From Umbelopsis ramanniana AG (taxonomy: Eukaryota; Mucoromycota; Umbelopsidomycetes; Umbelopsidales; Umbelopsidaceae), in assembly GCF_025399195.1 (NCBI RefSeq), contig NW_026252162.1:24391-88390 (forward strand): a stretch of 64,000 nucleotides of DNA, given 5' to 3'. Made by a program: the position numbers and the translations under genes. The notes under the pieces are model-generated. The model saw only the letters and a program-made list of their open reading frames with translations, searched no databases and was not told the DNA's origin. Shown piece by piece: positions 24,551 through 36,781 of the stretch (the first letter of the stretch is position 1; each line of letters starts with the position of its first letter).

Positions 24551-25273
24551 TTAGGCGCTGAGAGCTTGACGGAAGTAAGTCTTAAGAGGACCCTTGGTAG
24601 AGAGGTACTTGACGTGGCAACCATCGTTTCTGATCTTGCCTTCGGCACGAGCAGCAACGAACTCCTCACGGGACAACTTGGTGAAACCCCAGTTCTTGGA
24701 GACAATGATCTTTTGTTGACCAGGGAACTTGTACTTGCAGCGTCTGAGAGCCTCGACGACAACAGCCTTGTTGTTGTCCTTGGAACGGACGGAGAAGATA
24801 ATCTGTCCAATGTTGACACGGGCAACGAGACCGTTGGGCTTACCGAAAGCACCACGCATACCGGTTTGCAATCTGAAGACAAAAAAAGAGTGTGAGCTCG
24901 GGTGGATACATTGCTTCGCTCAGACATTGGAATTTAGGACTTACCTATCGGCACCAGCGCAAGACAACATCTTGTTGATACGGGTGACGTGGAAAGGATG
25001 GACACGGATACGCATGTGGAAGGAGTCCTTACCGCTGGTCTTGGCCATATACTTGTTACAGCAAATACGACCAGCTTCAAGAGCTTCAGCGGAAAGCTGT
25101 TCATACTCGTTGGAAACGAGATGAATGCAGAGAGGGAAGTCGTCGACAGGAGCCTTCTTACGACCAAGATCGTAGATTCTTAGCTTGGCATCGGGGACAC
25201 CACGGCAGAATCTGCTCTTGGGGTAGGGCTTGTTCTTGCAGTAACGATAACACCTTGCTGGACGGCGACCCAT
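24551..25273 (-). CDS. RPL10: 60S ribosomal protein L10 (uL16)
   Basis: Component of the large ribosomal subunit near the P site, loaded late in 60S maturation. Two exons (25273-24945 and 24872-24551) give 216 residues. The beginning [20 protein letters not shown] and the blocks [32 protein letters not shown], and VRSKDNNK are typical of eukaryotic uL16. Codon use is strongly biased. A 5' UTR intron is possible just upstream (a splice-like GT lies close to the ATG on the minus strand), but I cannot prove it. It converges on the NIPA gene. Confidence 0.97.
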
Positions 25274-26657
25274 TGCTGAACTAGAAGAAAAAAGTGCGGG
25301 AATGAGTTAGCCAAAGGGAACCTAAAAATACATGCGGCTGATTTATAATGTTGACCCAATGTCGATGATGGTGAATGTGCAGAAGCCGGTCAGTGTGATC
25401 GATCCATCCATTCATCGGTGTGTTCATCCATTCGTCGATAGGTCGTTGCAATGTGAATCCATCTGGTATGGATGCTGTGATATCAATAATCATAATAACG
25501 GATGCATACCTTGATAAAAAGAGAAGGTTGTATCCGATGGCCTGGAGGTGCAATCAAATACGCCTGTGAGATGCCCTCGCAAAAATTGGCAGTCACGACC
25601 TGAAAAATTTGGGACCAATTGTTCGTTTTTTGTCCCTCTTGCCACGCTGTATCACCGACATTGGCCACTGATATTTCCCGCCCTCTACGTATAAATCGCC
25701 ATATTGAATGGTGAATAGACATCTGCCATGACTTAAAATAAAACCGATGAGCTTGTAAAAGTTTGAATCGTCTCCCAAATTTTAATTGGAAAGGGCTCAA
25801 TCAATTAATCATGTTTTGGATTAGAGTTGCAATCGCTCTAAAGGATATTTTGTGTGGTTATACAGATTAGATTATCCAAAGTTGCTCTTCTCCAACATGA
25901 GCGTAAATGGCGCTAGTAAGAATAAAGATAATACTAAGAAGAATAAGAACCGATGACATGTTTCTTTCATTGAGGTACTGAGGGGCTTTGCTAGCTTCTG
26001 TGGTTGTTTTAACGTACAAGTCATCAATGAGGAGTCGTCAAAAATTGACAAGGATTACAAATTCCTTTCACCAAGCGATTTCACGTAATACGGTTGATCA
26101 CTGATCATCAGACAGTGACAATTGAGGTCGTTCTGAGAACTTGGTTAATGGAATACAACTGACTCTTCTGCCACAGAAATTCATGTTGCAGGCTTTCCTG
26201 GCCGTGCCTATGATGTATACAGGACAATTACTTTCTAAAGATTAAACTTTAACTGGAAAACTTCATTTTCTAGGCATTGTTCTATGATGATGCACATACG
26301 ACCACCTTGTATAACCCTAAAGTGATTCATGGATTTAGTCACCTTTGAGAGTTGGATTAGCCCAATGGCCGTGCTTTCGGTTTGAAACAGCGACAGAGCC
26401 ACCACGATGAAAGCATGGCCAACCACCTAGGATAACTACTGACCAAAAGAGCAATGGCACGTTTGTAGATTAAAATCTGATGCACAGTCGCATCCAACCG
26501 ATTTCATGTAAAGATAAACAACAGTGGGGTTTGGCCTATCAAAAGCGTTATTTCGGATGTATCGAGGACATGTCACATTTGGTACAACCTGAAAAAACTG
26601 GGGGAATTTAAGAACAATTGGCCCGCCTGCCCACCCTCCTCGGAATCTAACCCGATC
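25274..26657. promoter_or_regulatory. divergent interval between RPL10 and the ABC gene
   Basis: About 1.4 kb between two divergent starts. Near 25396-25440 there are repeated CATCCATTC-type words on the RPL10 side. I see no coding region with a recognisable product, and no tRNA. Confidence 0.5.
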
Positions 26658-28394
26658 ATGCTGCTTGCTCGAGCATTCCGCCTTCCATATGGCCAGCGTC
26701 TGTTCTCGTCAACCTCATTGGCTTACAAGACCCTCATTCAGTTTGAAAATGCCAATATTCACCGGTTTGGAAATTTGAATCCTGCATTCAAGGATCTGTC
26801 CTGGCAACTCAAAGAAGGCGAACGTTGGGTCGTGGTTGGAGCGGTCAGTGCCGGCAAAACCACGTTTGCTGAAGTATGTAAAATCATTCAATTTGCTGTC
26901 TCTGTTCACCAGTCATACGTAATAATACCACCTTTCAATTTGCCAGACCGTGGCGGGTAAACATTTAATTCAGCCTCTGACTGCTGGACAATGGCAGTTC
27001 ATCAGCAAGGACAAGTCGCCTTATCCTTCCGATCACATCAAATTGGTTTCTTTTAGAGAGAACTCTTCTCTATTCAGTTATGGAAAGCACTATTATCAGG
27101 AACGATTCAACTTTAGTGATCCTGAAAACGATATTACTCTTCGTGATTACCTATTGAAGGATCAAATTGGCGACGATGCAGCCATTGACAACGTCTCCAA
27201 GTTACTCAGCATCGACCACATGCTCAATCTGTCTTTTATGAAACTTTCTAATGGTCAAACTCGACGCGCTCGTATTGCCCGAGCTTTGCTGACTAACCCA
27301 GAAATGTTGATCTTGGACGAACCGCTCAGTAAGAAGTCGACCATGTGGGCCACGAATCGAAAGTAGAACAATTCATACTCATCTCTTCTACGTTGCCATT
27401 GCAGTGGGACTGGACGTTGCCAACCGGTCAAAGATTTTGGATATCCTTGGTAACCTGTCGTCTCGCGTCCTGGTCGTGCTTAGACCGCAAGATGAACTGC
27501 CTGATTGGGCAACCAACGTGCTAGAGTTGGGAGACATGAAAATACAGTGGTCAGGAAAAGTAGACGAGTACAAGAAGAGAATTGCACAAGCTTCTGAAGA
27601 AAAGCAACAGGAAGACGACGATTACAAGCAAACCATACCCGAAGGCGGAGATCCTGTGGTTGAGCTTCGTGGTGTCAATGTATCGTATGGTGGACGAAAA
27701 ATTATCAACGACCTTCATTGGACTGTTCGCCAAGGTGAACGATGGGCTCTGCTAGGACCCAATGGTACGATATTTTTCTGTTAGAAAACATGCATACACT
27801 GAGGATGGATAGCTAAACATGGGTATCCCGTTTACAGGATCTGGCAAAACGACACTTTTATCCCTGTTAACAGGTGACCATCCACAAGCTTACGCCAATG
27901 ACATGTCGTTGTTTGGTAGAAAGAGGGGCAGTGGTGAATCCATTTGGGATATCAAACAGCGCATTGGTTTGGTCAGCCCGGAAATCCACTTGTATTTTAA
28001 CCAACAGATGACTGCTCTGATGGCGGCAGGTACCGGCTTTTTCGACGTGGTTGTTCCTCGAAAACTGTCTACAGAACAAGAGACGTCGGTTCGTCAAATA
28101 TTTGATGAATTTGATATGAAGGATCTGATGGACAGAAAGCTCATTGACATGTCGACGGGAGAACAGAGGATGGTTTTACTTGTCCGATCTTTGGTCAAGT
28201 CTCCGTCCTTGCTTATTTGGGATGAACCTTTTCAAGGCTTGGACGATAAGATGATCGGCCAAGTCACCAAGTGGCTTGAGAACCATATGCGCCCCGATCA
28301 AACTTTGATCATCGTTACCCATCATGAGGAAGAAATTCCTCGCGCTGTCAACCAGCGCCATATCCTCCCTATGATTTCTGACAAGGTACAATAA
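26658..28394 (+). CDS. soluble twin-ABC ATPase, probably mitochondrial (YDR061W/ModF-like)
   Basis: Four exons (26658-26873, 26947-27328, 27405-27764, 27838-28394) join to 504 residues. There are two complete nucleotide-binding domains and no membrane segments. ABC1 has Walker A GAVSAGKT, signature LSNGQTRRARIARALL and Walker B MLILDEPLMG (split by intron 2). ABC2 has Walker A GPNGSGKT (split by intron 3), signature MSTGEQR and Walker B LLIWDEPFQG. The N-terminus (MLLARAFRLPYGQRLFSSTS) is basic, Ser-rich and acid-free, suggesting a mitochondrial presequence. The layout matches bacterial ModF-type paired ATPases and the yeast YDR061W protein, whose role is unknown. It converges on the RING-H2 gene. 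Confidence 0.85.
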
Positions 28395-28821
28395 AACTGA
28401 CTGACCGATCAGCGTGTGTATGACGACTATAGAGGATGAAGTAGAAATTTGTTTGTTTTTCAACATGATAATGAACCATAGGCTCCTTTTAGTGAATTGC
28501 ATGCAACAGCTCTAGCATCAGCGGCATAACATGCCCCCACGGTCGTCTGTGCATGAGATACTCTTGGCAAGTCAACTAGTCGAACCTCTCTTGGAATAGC
28601 TGTATATACAAGCAGGAAGTATGAATTTATTGACGTATGTTTTATCAATGTATACAAAGTGTGGGGAGGTGGAACATGGAATTTTTTTTTCAATGGCAGG
28701 AAACAAAACCAACAGCGTAGGTAAGGGTTGGGTTGGGGGTATGCTGTGGCGGAATCAAAAGTAAGGTGTAATGACGGCTAAAGGATAGTTTATACAAGTT
28801 TCAGTGCTCAAACATTCAATA

Positions 28822-30070
28822 TCACGCTCCAATAATACAATGGTTCTTACCAAATGTAGGGTATTGAGAGTACATGGCAGCGGCATGATAGCCACCATCG
28901 GCTTCCAATTCCGCTTGTTGCATTCGATAAGCCATTAATCGTCTTGCTCTCATTTGTCGCCGTGTCTGCCGTCGCAAGGCGTCGTCTTCGCTTTCAGGAG
29001 GAACCAGTCTGAACCAGGTTTTAAATCGTCGAAACCTTATGGTGGATGCAGCTATGGAGTGATTAAGAATGGAATCTGTGTCCGTTTGTTGTTGTGGTTG
29101 GGTGTGCTTTGTTGACGTATCTAAAAACAGAAACACATTCGGGTGGGTCAAATGATAAGGATGTACCCCGAAATGCCCCCAACCGACTAACTAACCTTGG
29201 CGTGCTTCGAATGTTTGACTGTAGTCTGCCTTACAGGTGGGGCAAGCTATTTGTTCTACTTTTAGAGTATTGGCAAACCATGTATCCACGCATTCGGTAT
29301 GAAAGGTGTGTCCACAAGGTAGTTTTCGATAAAAGTCTTGTGGCAGATATTCCTCTAGACAGATAGCACACATATCTCTCCATTCCAAAGTCGTTTCACT
29401 GCCGTTGCCTGAAAAGTGTGAAAATCGTTCTTGGGATGGCGTATTGGGCATGTCTGGGTTGTAAATCGATGATTTGCCTTCAGGCGTTATAATGGATTTT
29501 TCATCACTCGTACTGTCCATGTTGACAAGCGTCGTACCATCAACGTCTATACGTGATGAAGGACATATGCTATCGACCACCTCTTTATTTATAATAATGC
29601 TGGAAGTGTTCGGTTTTTGTGTGATGCTACGATTCAATACAGTCGGTTGTGATGTTTCTTCAACTGCTTGTTCAGTATCTTGGCTGGATGGACTGTGTCT
29701 TCGTCGATACCAATTCAACACGAGATATCCAATCTGAAGATTCAAGTAAGAAGAATAAGCTTTTTATCGCAAGTCATTTTTTTTTTTTAAAAAAAAAAAA
29801 CAGGATGTTGGTGCGTACCCAAAGACTGATAGCCAGCAGAAGTACGCCCAAGACTGCAAAAAATGCAATCATAGCGTTATTATTCGAAGTCCAAAATGTG
29901 TCGGGAATGGTGGTGTTGAAAGGAGGAGAAGGTTGAGAAGTATAATTTGTCGGGTTAGGTTTTTGAAGTGTTTCTATAATGTTTCCTGATGTAGGCGTAA
30001 GGGATGGCTCAGCTGGTGAGGCTCGTTTTTTCAGATCAATTTTATGTTGGACTTCAATACTGTTTGTCAT
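28822..30070 (-). CDS. single-pass membrane RING-H2 E3 ubiquitin ligase candidate
   Basis: Three exons (30070-29819, 29733-29196, 29120-28822) give 362 residues in frame. Near residues 66-92 there is one hydrophobic segment (AMIAFFAVLGVLLLAISLW, continuing past the first splice as IGYLVLNW), followed by basic residues, so the RING should face the cytosol. The RING-H2 near residues 205-250 is complete: CAIC, then CGHTFHTEC, W, and CPTC, giving the C3H2C3 ligand order. Downstream is a basic, Arg-rich stretch (RRQTRRQMRARR). The architecture resembles PA-TM-RING/ATL-type ligases but lacks an obvious PA domain. Substrate unknown. A start further upstream cannot be excluded. Confidence 0.82.
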
Positions 30071-30756
30071 AGAGGTGTGGCTGTATGGTTGGTCATATTT
30101 AGTGTAGCTCTCCTGATTTGCAAGGATATCATGACCAACTGCGGGTGAAAAGCCTCGTAAGGGGACCCAGCTCTAAACACTATTGGTAATACTTACTAAA
30201 GGTGCCATTGACTGGAGTGGAATCTCATACAATGTTGGCTGTTGAGAAATATAAACGAAAGGGACAAGAAAACATGCTGGGATGCCTTTTCATCTTTTTC
30301 AACACACAAACTTGCCCCCCTTCGCCAATACAGTCAGCCCAATGTCATCATCATCACCCACACTTGATCGTAATGATTCAGACATCAAATAAAGAAAAAC
30401 TCCTTCGCTTGCCCCTAACAGAAGCACCATTTCATCACCTCCTTTGCATTGGGATCAGGGAGCTGGTGTGCTTCATGGTTTAAGTTCAGGTTAACGGCCC
30501 TGCTTTTCAATCAAAGTTCTACCTCTCACAACGACGGATGATATACGAGGCAGGTAAGACACAGTTTGCATTATGCGGAATAATAACAATCGAGGTAAGT
30601 CAAATATACTACAAAGAAAGAAATGGTGAAATAATTTACATCCATCGTCCATTAAGAAAAAGAAAAAATTGCCAAGCCCGAAATTATCATATGGACAGAC
30701 GTACTGTGAAGAGTAAGAGGGGTATATAGTTTACATGGTGGGAATATTGGTGGTGC
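30071..30756. other. interval between RING-H2 and the dicarboxylate carrier
   Basis: Upstream region of the RING-H2 gene and 3' flank of the carrier gene. A 93-codon frame at 30202-30483 (+) has no recognisable features. I see nothing else here. Confidence 0.45.
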
Positions 30757-31874
30757 TTATGTAGTGGTTAGCGAAGCGGATGGTGGAGTTGTACCGACGA
30801 AAGATGAATGCCAACGCTTCAGTTCCTCCAGCACCAGGAAGGTGACAATAGTATGAGGGCCAAGCCTAAGGAAGGCTGGAGTCCATCCTTTGAACAGAGC
30901 ACGGACACCTTCGATTTTTGCAATATCCACTAAATGCTTGACCAAAGTCTGATGTCGATGCTTGTTTGCGCTCATTATTCTCGTTTTCACTACATCGAGC
31001 GGCGAACACACGGTGGTAGCCACCAAACCCTGGAAACGTCATGTGAATTCAAGTGACGGCACGAAAATGATCTATAACCTTATTACTACTTACGGCAAAA
31101 ATGCTCGCCTCCAAGTGGACCATAAATCCGTCCTTTAAATTCAACTGGTCCAGTAAAAATTGCTTAAATGCGTCGTAACTTGTCAGTTGAGAACATGTCA
31201 TGAGAATCGCACGGTTCATGTTGGGGCCGATGCCTCGAGCTAACACTCTGGGGTTTTCCTCACGACAGATTCGTATTAGTCCGTCGATAGCATTCCGATA
31301 ATTTCGTCGCATGGCCGGGGGCAGCTGACCATCATTCTGCATTCTGACGTTCACGACATCACTTGGGTTACCGAAAGCGCCTCCAAGTGCTCCCGCGGAA
31401 GTCGAACAAAAAAGCAATTGCCAGAACGTAGGCTCTAAAGGAAAATTCAATGTAAACAAAATTAAATTTCAAAATCGTCGCTTAATACCATGAGACATTA
31501 GGGGAGATAGCCAATTATGGCTTACCCACTCAAATCTCGAATAAATGACACTTACTCTCATCCTTGGCAACCCAAGCTTTGAACTGATCATATAGACCAA
31601 ACCGGACGGTTGAATACGTTCCTTGTCTGAGTAAACTAGCCGACAAACCATTGTATACGCCAAGAATGCCCTCGTTGCGGACAATGTACACCATTGTCGT
31701 CAGCATTCCAGAAGCGCCAGACCCCTTGACGGTTTGTAATCTCACTTTAGTCAGGTCGAAAGGGTGGGATACCAGAGTGGCTACGCATGAGGCAGCCCCT
31801 CCGTACCAAAATGGAGCTGCCTTATTGTGTTGACCTCTGCTTGTCGATATAGGCGAAACCACCGAAATGGTCAT
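30757..31874 (-). CDS. DIC1: mitochondrial dicarboxylate carrier
   Basis: Inner-membrane exchanger of malate or succinate for phosphate. Three main exons are read. They contain the three carrier signatures HPFDLTKVRLQ, NPSDVVNVRMQNDGQLPPA and SPLDVVKTRIM. The second, with its NDG.LPP tail, is characteristic of the DIC subgroup. Exon joins: GATGAG-A to the AG-CCT before TFWQLL (phase 1), and IFA to GLVATT (phase 0). I choose the ATG at 31874 (MTISVVSP) because carriers have short N-termini; an in-frame ATG at 31934 would add 20 hydrophobic residues. It diverges from the small mitochondrial-looking gene over 192 bp, so the two may be co-regulated. Confidence 0.9.
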
Positions 31875-32066
31875 TTGTGGGGAAGCGAAGAGAAAGAGAC
31901 TAAAGAAAAAGCCCAGCTCTTGACAGCTCTCCACAATTTTGCCGATAAAAAAAAATACATAAAAAAATCATAATATCCAGTCGGAGTTAGCCAGGATGAC
32001 TCCCTCGGAAAGTCTCTGAAGGAAAAATTTCACTGCCAATCGAACCTCCCCCCGTGCTCACTCACC

Positions 32067-32342
32067 ATGCTGACTACCGTGGTTCGTCCATTCATTCGAC
32101 CATGCCGTCCCAACTTCACGAGAACCTATGCTACTAGCTCAGGGAAAGAATTACCTTTCATATACCAATACGCTACCCCGCTGATGAAATGCACCGCCAT
32201 TGCCATGGCCACCAATCTGACACTTCAAGCACTTTTTAACACCTTGGAGTATGCAGACTATCGCAAAGGCATGGATGGAAAGATGCAAGAAATTGAGGAA
32301 AGACTAAGGAAATTGGAAGGCAAAAGTGGTCACTCCTATTAG
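32067..32342 (+). CDS. small predicted mitochondrial membrane protein
   Basis: A 91-residue single-exon frame. The N-terminus (MLTTVVRPFIRPCRPNFTRTYATSS) is rich in Arg and Ser/Thr without acids, as in matrix-targeting presequences. A moderately hydrophobic stretch follows (PLMKCTAIAMATNLTLQALF, about 39-58), then a charged predicted coiled coil (MDGKMQEIEERLRKLEG). It has an AATAAA signal about 100 bp after the stop and a divergent promoter shared with the dicarboxylate carrier. I do not recognise the family; a small assembly factor or accessory subunit of an inner-membrane complex is one possibility. Confidence 0.7.
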   Translation: MLTTVVRPFIRPCRPNFTRTYATSSGKELPFIYQYATPLMKCTAIAMATNLTLQALFNTLEYADYRKGMDGKMQEIEERLRKLEGKSGHSY

Positions 32343-32440
32343 AATTGCCCAATTTGCATTTGACTGGCACCCCACCGAGTCCATATCCCTCACAATCTTT
32401 TTCATTGTTGTACATTTCGCGCTATTGAATAACATAATGC

Positions 32441-32446
32441 AATAAA
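32441..32446 (+). terminator. poly(A) signal after the small mitochondrial-looking gene
   Basis: AATAAA 99 bp after the stop at 32342, at a typical distance for a poly(A) signal in a compact fungal gene. Confidence 0.5.
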
Positions 32447-32546
32447 ATCTTATATTCACAAATCATTCAAGAAAAAATAATGATATCGTTTCTCATACTG
32501 GATGGTGTACTATATAAATTCGCTATCATGAATGCATAACGATAGA

Positions 32547-34161
32547 TTAGCTGTTTCCTTTGGACACCTGCATAGCGATAACAGCAGCGCCTAAGCCTGA
32601 GCCATCATGGGATTGTGAGAACTTGATCTTCTGTTCAACGTCTTCTCCAAATAATTCCTTTAGCGCTTTCATCATATTATGTGAGAAGTGAGGATAGAAC
32701 TCGAATACAGATCCATCCACAGCTGCTGTACAGGCATCTTGTGGTAAGAGATTGCAATGGGTCATAACGGCAGCCACACCGGCAGCAGACAGGCGAGCAG
32801 CTCGAATGCCGACCAAACGACAGAGTGTCTTGACCATTTCACGATCCAAGAGGGTAGTGCTAGGAATACCTAAGACTGTCTCGAGGACATATTGAGTGTC
32901 GGCCAAATCCGAGGATGTGTCGATTTCGATAGCTGACATGTGAGAAGTCTCAAAGCTCCATTTCTTGTTCAGCTCGGGGGAAGACTTGCCGTTGAACAGT
33001 AATAGTTGATCCACCAACCCCAAAGTCATGTTGCGAACAATCTCACCAAGGTACATGCCAGAAATCATTTTTTCATATATATGGGTACCGGGGTTGATGG
33101 ATTCTCGATCCAATCTATTGTCATATATTGTCATGGGGAGGACTCTACGCTCTTCGTCAAACGCACCCCATTCCATGTTCACGACCATTTCATCAGAGGT
33201 GATATCGTCTTCCCATTTGGTGATGTTATCCATTTTTTCAAAATAGGCTATGAGCGTGTCAGTATAAGTGGAATGCACTGCGTTTATACAATTTGTACGT
33301 ACCAGCATTCGTTCCAGTACCAAAAATGATACCCATGAAGGTGGTGGGGTCGCGATAAGCATGTGCCATGAGAGTTCCAACAGTATCATTTACAATCTGA
33401 AGTACAATTTATCATGAGATGGTGGGTATACAATCGATTTTTAGACAAAACGTGGGATTTCTTTTTTAACTTACAGCAGCAACGTTGACTTTCATGTTCT
33501 TGCGGCGGAAGGAATCTTGAAGCATAAGACCAGGATCCTTACCGATAGCACCGGTACAACAATAGCCTTTAGTCCATTGCATTAAATTACCACGATTAAT
33601 GGTTCTCAAGTTCACTGGAAATGAAAAAGTGAAACCAAGCTGTAGGGTCTCGCTGTAGCTATCGGTGTCAATTTCGGTCAAAAACATATCGACGCTGTCC
33701 GCAATAAAGTCACACAATTGTCGCATCTCGCCGACTTTCATTGCTTCTGGTACGATATATTTTTGTTGCTGGATTTCAACCTTGCCATTGCCTAAGAGAT
33801 CTACTTTGCAAACACGTAGATTGGTTCCGCCGAGATCGATGGCCAAGTATGTTCCGCTCTCCATGCCTGTAGGTTTGCCAGTGACAAAAGAAGGAATCAT
33901 AGCAACTATGGCAATGGAACTGTTAATCAATATGATGCGTGTCAATTATAAGCGTAGATATATACCTTTTGCTCCATGTCTCTCCAAACCCTTTTGCATC
34001 TCAAAAGTAAACTGCTTCACGATACTACGTAATTTATCCGTGGTGATTTCGAATTCTTTCCCCAACTCCTTCAGAGCCTGCTTCTGTTCTTGACTACCAT
34101 CAAATTCGTTAAGTTCTTGAAGGTTCAAAGACGAAACCTTTCGCGAAAGCCAAGCAGACAT
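32547..34161 (-). CDS. hexokinase/glucokinase family (copy B, divergent paralogue)
   Basis: Second hexokinase-family gene, on the opposite strand to copy A. About five exons run from MSAWLSRKVS at 34161 to GNS-stop at 32547. All key motifs remain: IDLGGTNLRV, TFSFPVNLRTINRG, KGYCCTG, NDTVGTLMA with the catalytic Asp, GTGTNAAYFE (split by an intron), VNMEWGAFDEE and AVDGSVFEFYPHF. It is therefore probably active. Exon joins read: GAK to VAMIPSF, NVAA to IVNDTV, GTGTNA to AYFEKM. It is clearly diverged from copy A, especially at the N-terminus and the C-terminal third. Sugar preference or a regulatory role cannot be assigned. It is divergent with the CCCH gene (208 bp apart). Confidence 0.9.
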
Positions 34162-34369
34162 ATTTTTTCGTCTAAAAAGAGGTGAGAAACAAAGAATATA
34201 CAATAACCCTAGCTTGATTGATATCCGTTTTTTTTCATGTCTCAAAATCGGTTATTTGCCGAGAGTGGGATGGTTTTCATCGTTGTGACTGCCAAAATGC
34301 TTTAAAGCACCTGCCTGAAAATGGAAAAAAAAAAGTCCTCCAGTAAACTGTGCGATCCATTTTGACCTG

Positions 34370-36146
34370 ATGTCAACCATTGAACGTTTATTCGCATCAG
34401 GGATACCTTCCATGGCCCAGTTGGCCCGCCAGAAAAAGGAGGGGAATATAGCAAAGGATGAAAATAAAAAATCTGATGATAGTTTCGTAAAAACTGTTCC
34501 AGAGCAGACCCAAGCTTCCGCTCTGCCGGAGCACTCCACCCCACTCAGACAATCCAAGGCACCACCGTCTAATGTCATGGAATCGACGCCCACTATGGTA
34601 GACAATCACTCCAAGAGTCACACTTTAGATATCACCATACCCATACAGGACCGTACGCTCCCTAACCAGATGTCAGCTTCAGCCGCAGGCAATGAGCAGC
34701 TGCCAGTAAAAGGATTCACTCAAAGTACTAGCCATGACAGAGCTAGCGGCCAGGCTGTTCAAGCTAGAAACAACAAGGCAAATAATTTCAATGGTGCAGA
34801 GGATTCTCGTAAAAAGAAGAAGAAGAACAAGGGCAAGGGAAAGGTATATGGTTGGAAATTCTGACCGATGATCACCGAGAGTATACATTAACATGATGTT
34901 TTCCATCAACTTAGCAGCCCGCCAAAATCAAAATCAGCCGTCCTCATCCTCATCTTCACCCTCACCCTCATCCCGACTCCATGGATAGCTCTGCAGCTAA
35001 AGATTTTGATGATTTCGATGCCTTGCTGAGAGCACATGAACAGCCAATTGTTACCACTCCAGTTCGGGACTCACACGGAGGACAATATCCTAATGCTCCA
35101 CCTCAGGTAAGCCAGAGATATATTTTCAAGAAGGTCAGGCGAATGAACTAGAAAAGTGAATTGATGTGTTGTTATTTTATCATTTAGGACGAAAGCGAGG
35201 CCAATATTGAAGATGTTGCAGCAAAAAGTAAGTAAGGAAGATAGTCATTGCATGTCGGGATCCGTATATTAACAATTCCCTCATAGTTTTGGGAAGACGA
35301 CCGAAACCAAAAAATGATCGACAAAAGCAAAAACGAAAGCACAATTCAGCAGAAGATGGCAGGTCAGAAATGAACAAGGATGGTCCGCGAAAAAAGCAAG
35401 CCGTCGAAAAAACACCATTTGTGCCTCGAGTAGTATGCAAGTTTTGGGAAGGCGGATACTGTTCCAATGTAAGTATCAAGGCACATCTTGTTCGATGCAT
35501 ACTGTTTCAATCGGTGGGATCAAAGTTCTCATTCATCTCTTTCAACGAATTAGGGTGATAAATGTACATTTTTGCATGCGGGAGAACAAAAAGTGGTGTC
35601 CAACAAAGCTGATCCCAAAAATATTTTGTGTCGCCATTTTATTACTGGGTCTTGTCGGAAGGGAGATCTCTGCCCATTTTCTCATGTAGGTTTCTCTGAC
35701 ATATTGATCCCTTGCAGATATCGCTGTTACTAATTACAATTGTGTTTAATCAGAACACCAAGTTAGAGGCATGCAGACATTTTCATGTCAAGGGTATTTG
35801 CCTTACGGGTGAGGACTGTCCTTTTGCACACGAGGATGCCACTGCCGAGTCACTGGCTGCCATGAGGAACAAAAACACGCCTTGTCGATTTTACCACTTG
35901 AAAGGGTTCTGTACCTCCGGTGACGACTGTCTGTATTCTCACCAAAATCAATCTGACGATCGGCTGTCACAGCTCAAAGAGTCAGAGACATGTAAATACT
36001 TCCTTAGCGGCAATTGCCTTGCTGGTGACGAATGCCTTTTCTCCCACGATGTAAATAGCACCAGCGCGCCATCTGTGCCTGAGTATACCAAAGCAACATC
36101 TGTTCCTCAGCCAACCATGGCTAACTTCGAGCTGAAGCTAGAGTAA
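34370..36146 (+). CDS. five-finger CCCH zinc-finger RNA-binding protein
   Basis: A multi-exon gene starting MSTIERLFASGIPSMAQLARQ. The N-terminal half is low-complexity with a Lys-rich stretch (RKKKKKNKGKGK), then a His/Pro-rich segment coded at about 34915-34980, then a second basic region (LGRRPKPKNDRQKQKRK). The C-terminal part has five CCCH fingers: CKFWEGGYC..., CRHFITGSC..., CRHFHVKGIC..., CRFYHLKGFC... and CKYFLSGNC..., each Cx7-8Cx5Cx3H. The first two are separated by introns. Five tandem CCCH fingers recall CPSF30/Yth1, but here they are C-terminal and the N-terminus is different, so a ZC3H-type nuclear RNA-processing factor fits better. Function unproven. Confidence 0.78.
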
Positions 36147-36781
36147 TAGATCCTTAGCAATCTTATTCCTGACGATAGACCTTTTATCAGTAGCAGTAAA
36201 CAACACAAGCATGTTACATTGAATAATTTAATGACTTTTCCCAATATAAAGTTCAGTAAAGGACTTTTTGAAACGATGGTGTAAAATAATAGTGTATGTG
36301 AAGCACTGAAGAGCACACATGAGGCATTTAGAGTCAAGAGTGTGCTTCGGTTGCTCATTAGAATATTACGGCCTTCAACTGTCATTCTGCTGGAAGCGCT
36401 GACTATCTGCTTTATAGAAAGAGATACATAGGTTCAAATCATACCATCATGTTACGTTTTACTTAATCCCATGTTGAGTGGTAGGTAATGCACTTCAGCT
36501 AAACATTATATCGCAATTGCCCTCAAACACTAAAGCTCATTTTGGCGTATGACGCTCCATCATCGAGCTCGACTTTAGTAGTAGTCCGTGCGCAAATCCC
36601 AAACCATAAACTTATTCGTTGAGCAGTTGCTAGAACTTGCATGATCTCATTGTTGTCGCGCGCTCAACCCCTCCCCTCACATTATACAGAAAGCCATAGT
36701 TTACAACTTTTGAAATTTGTATTTTGGTTTTAAAGCATGCTTACAACTATATGCTAATGCAATGGGATTGTATGCAACCGC
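36147..36781. other. convergent 3' interval
   Basis: About 635 bp between the ends of the CCCH gene and RPS10. It is AT-rich. I see no supported gene. Confidence 0.5.
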
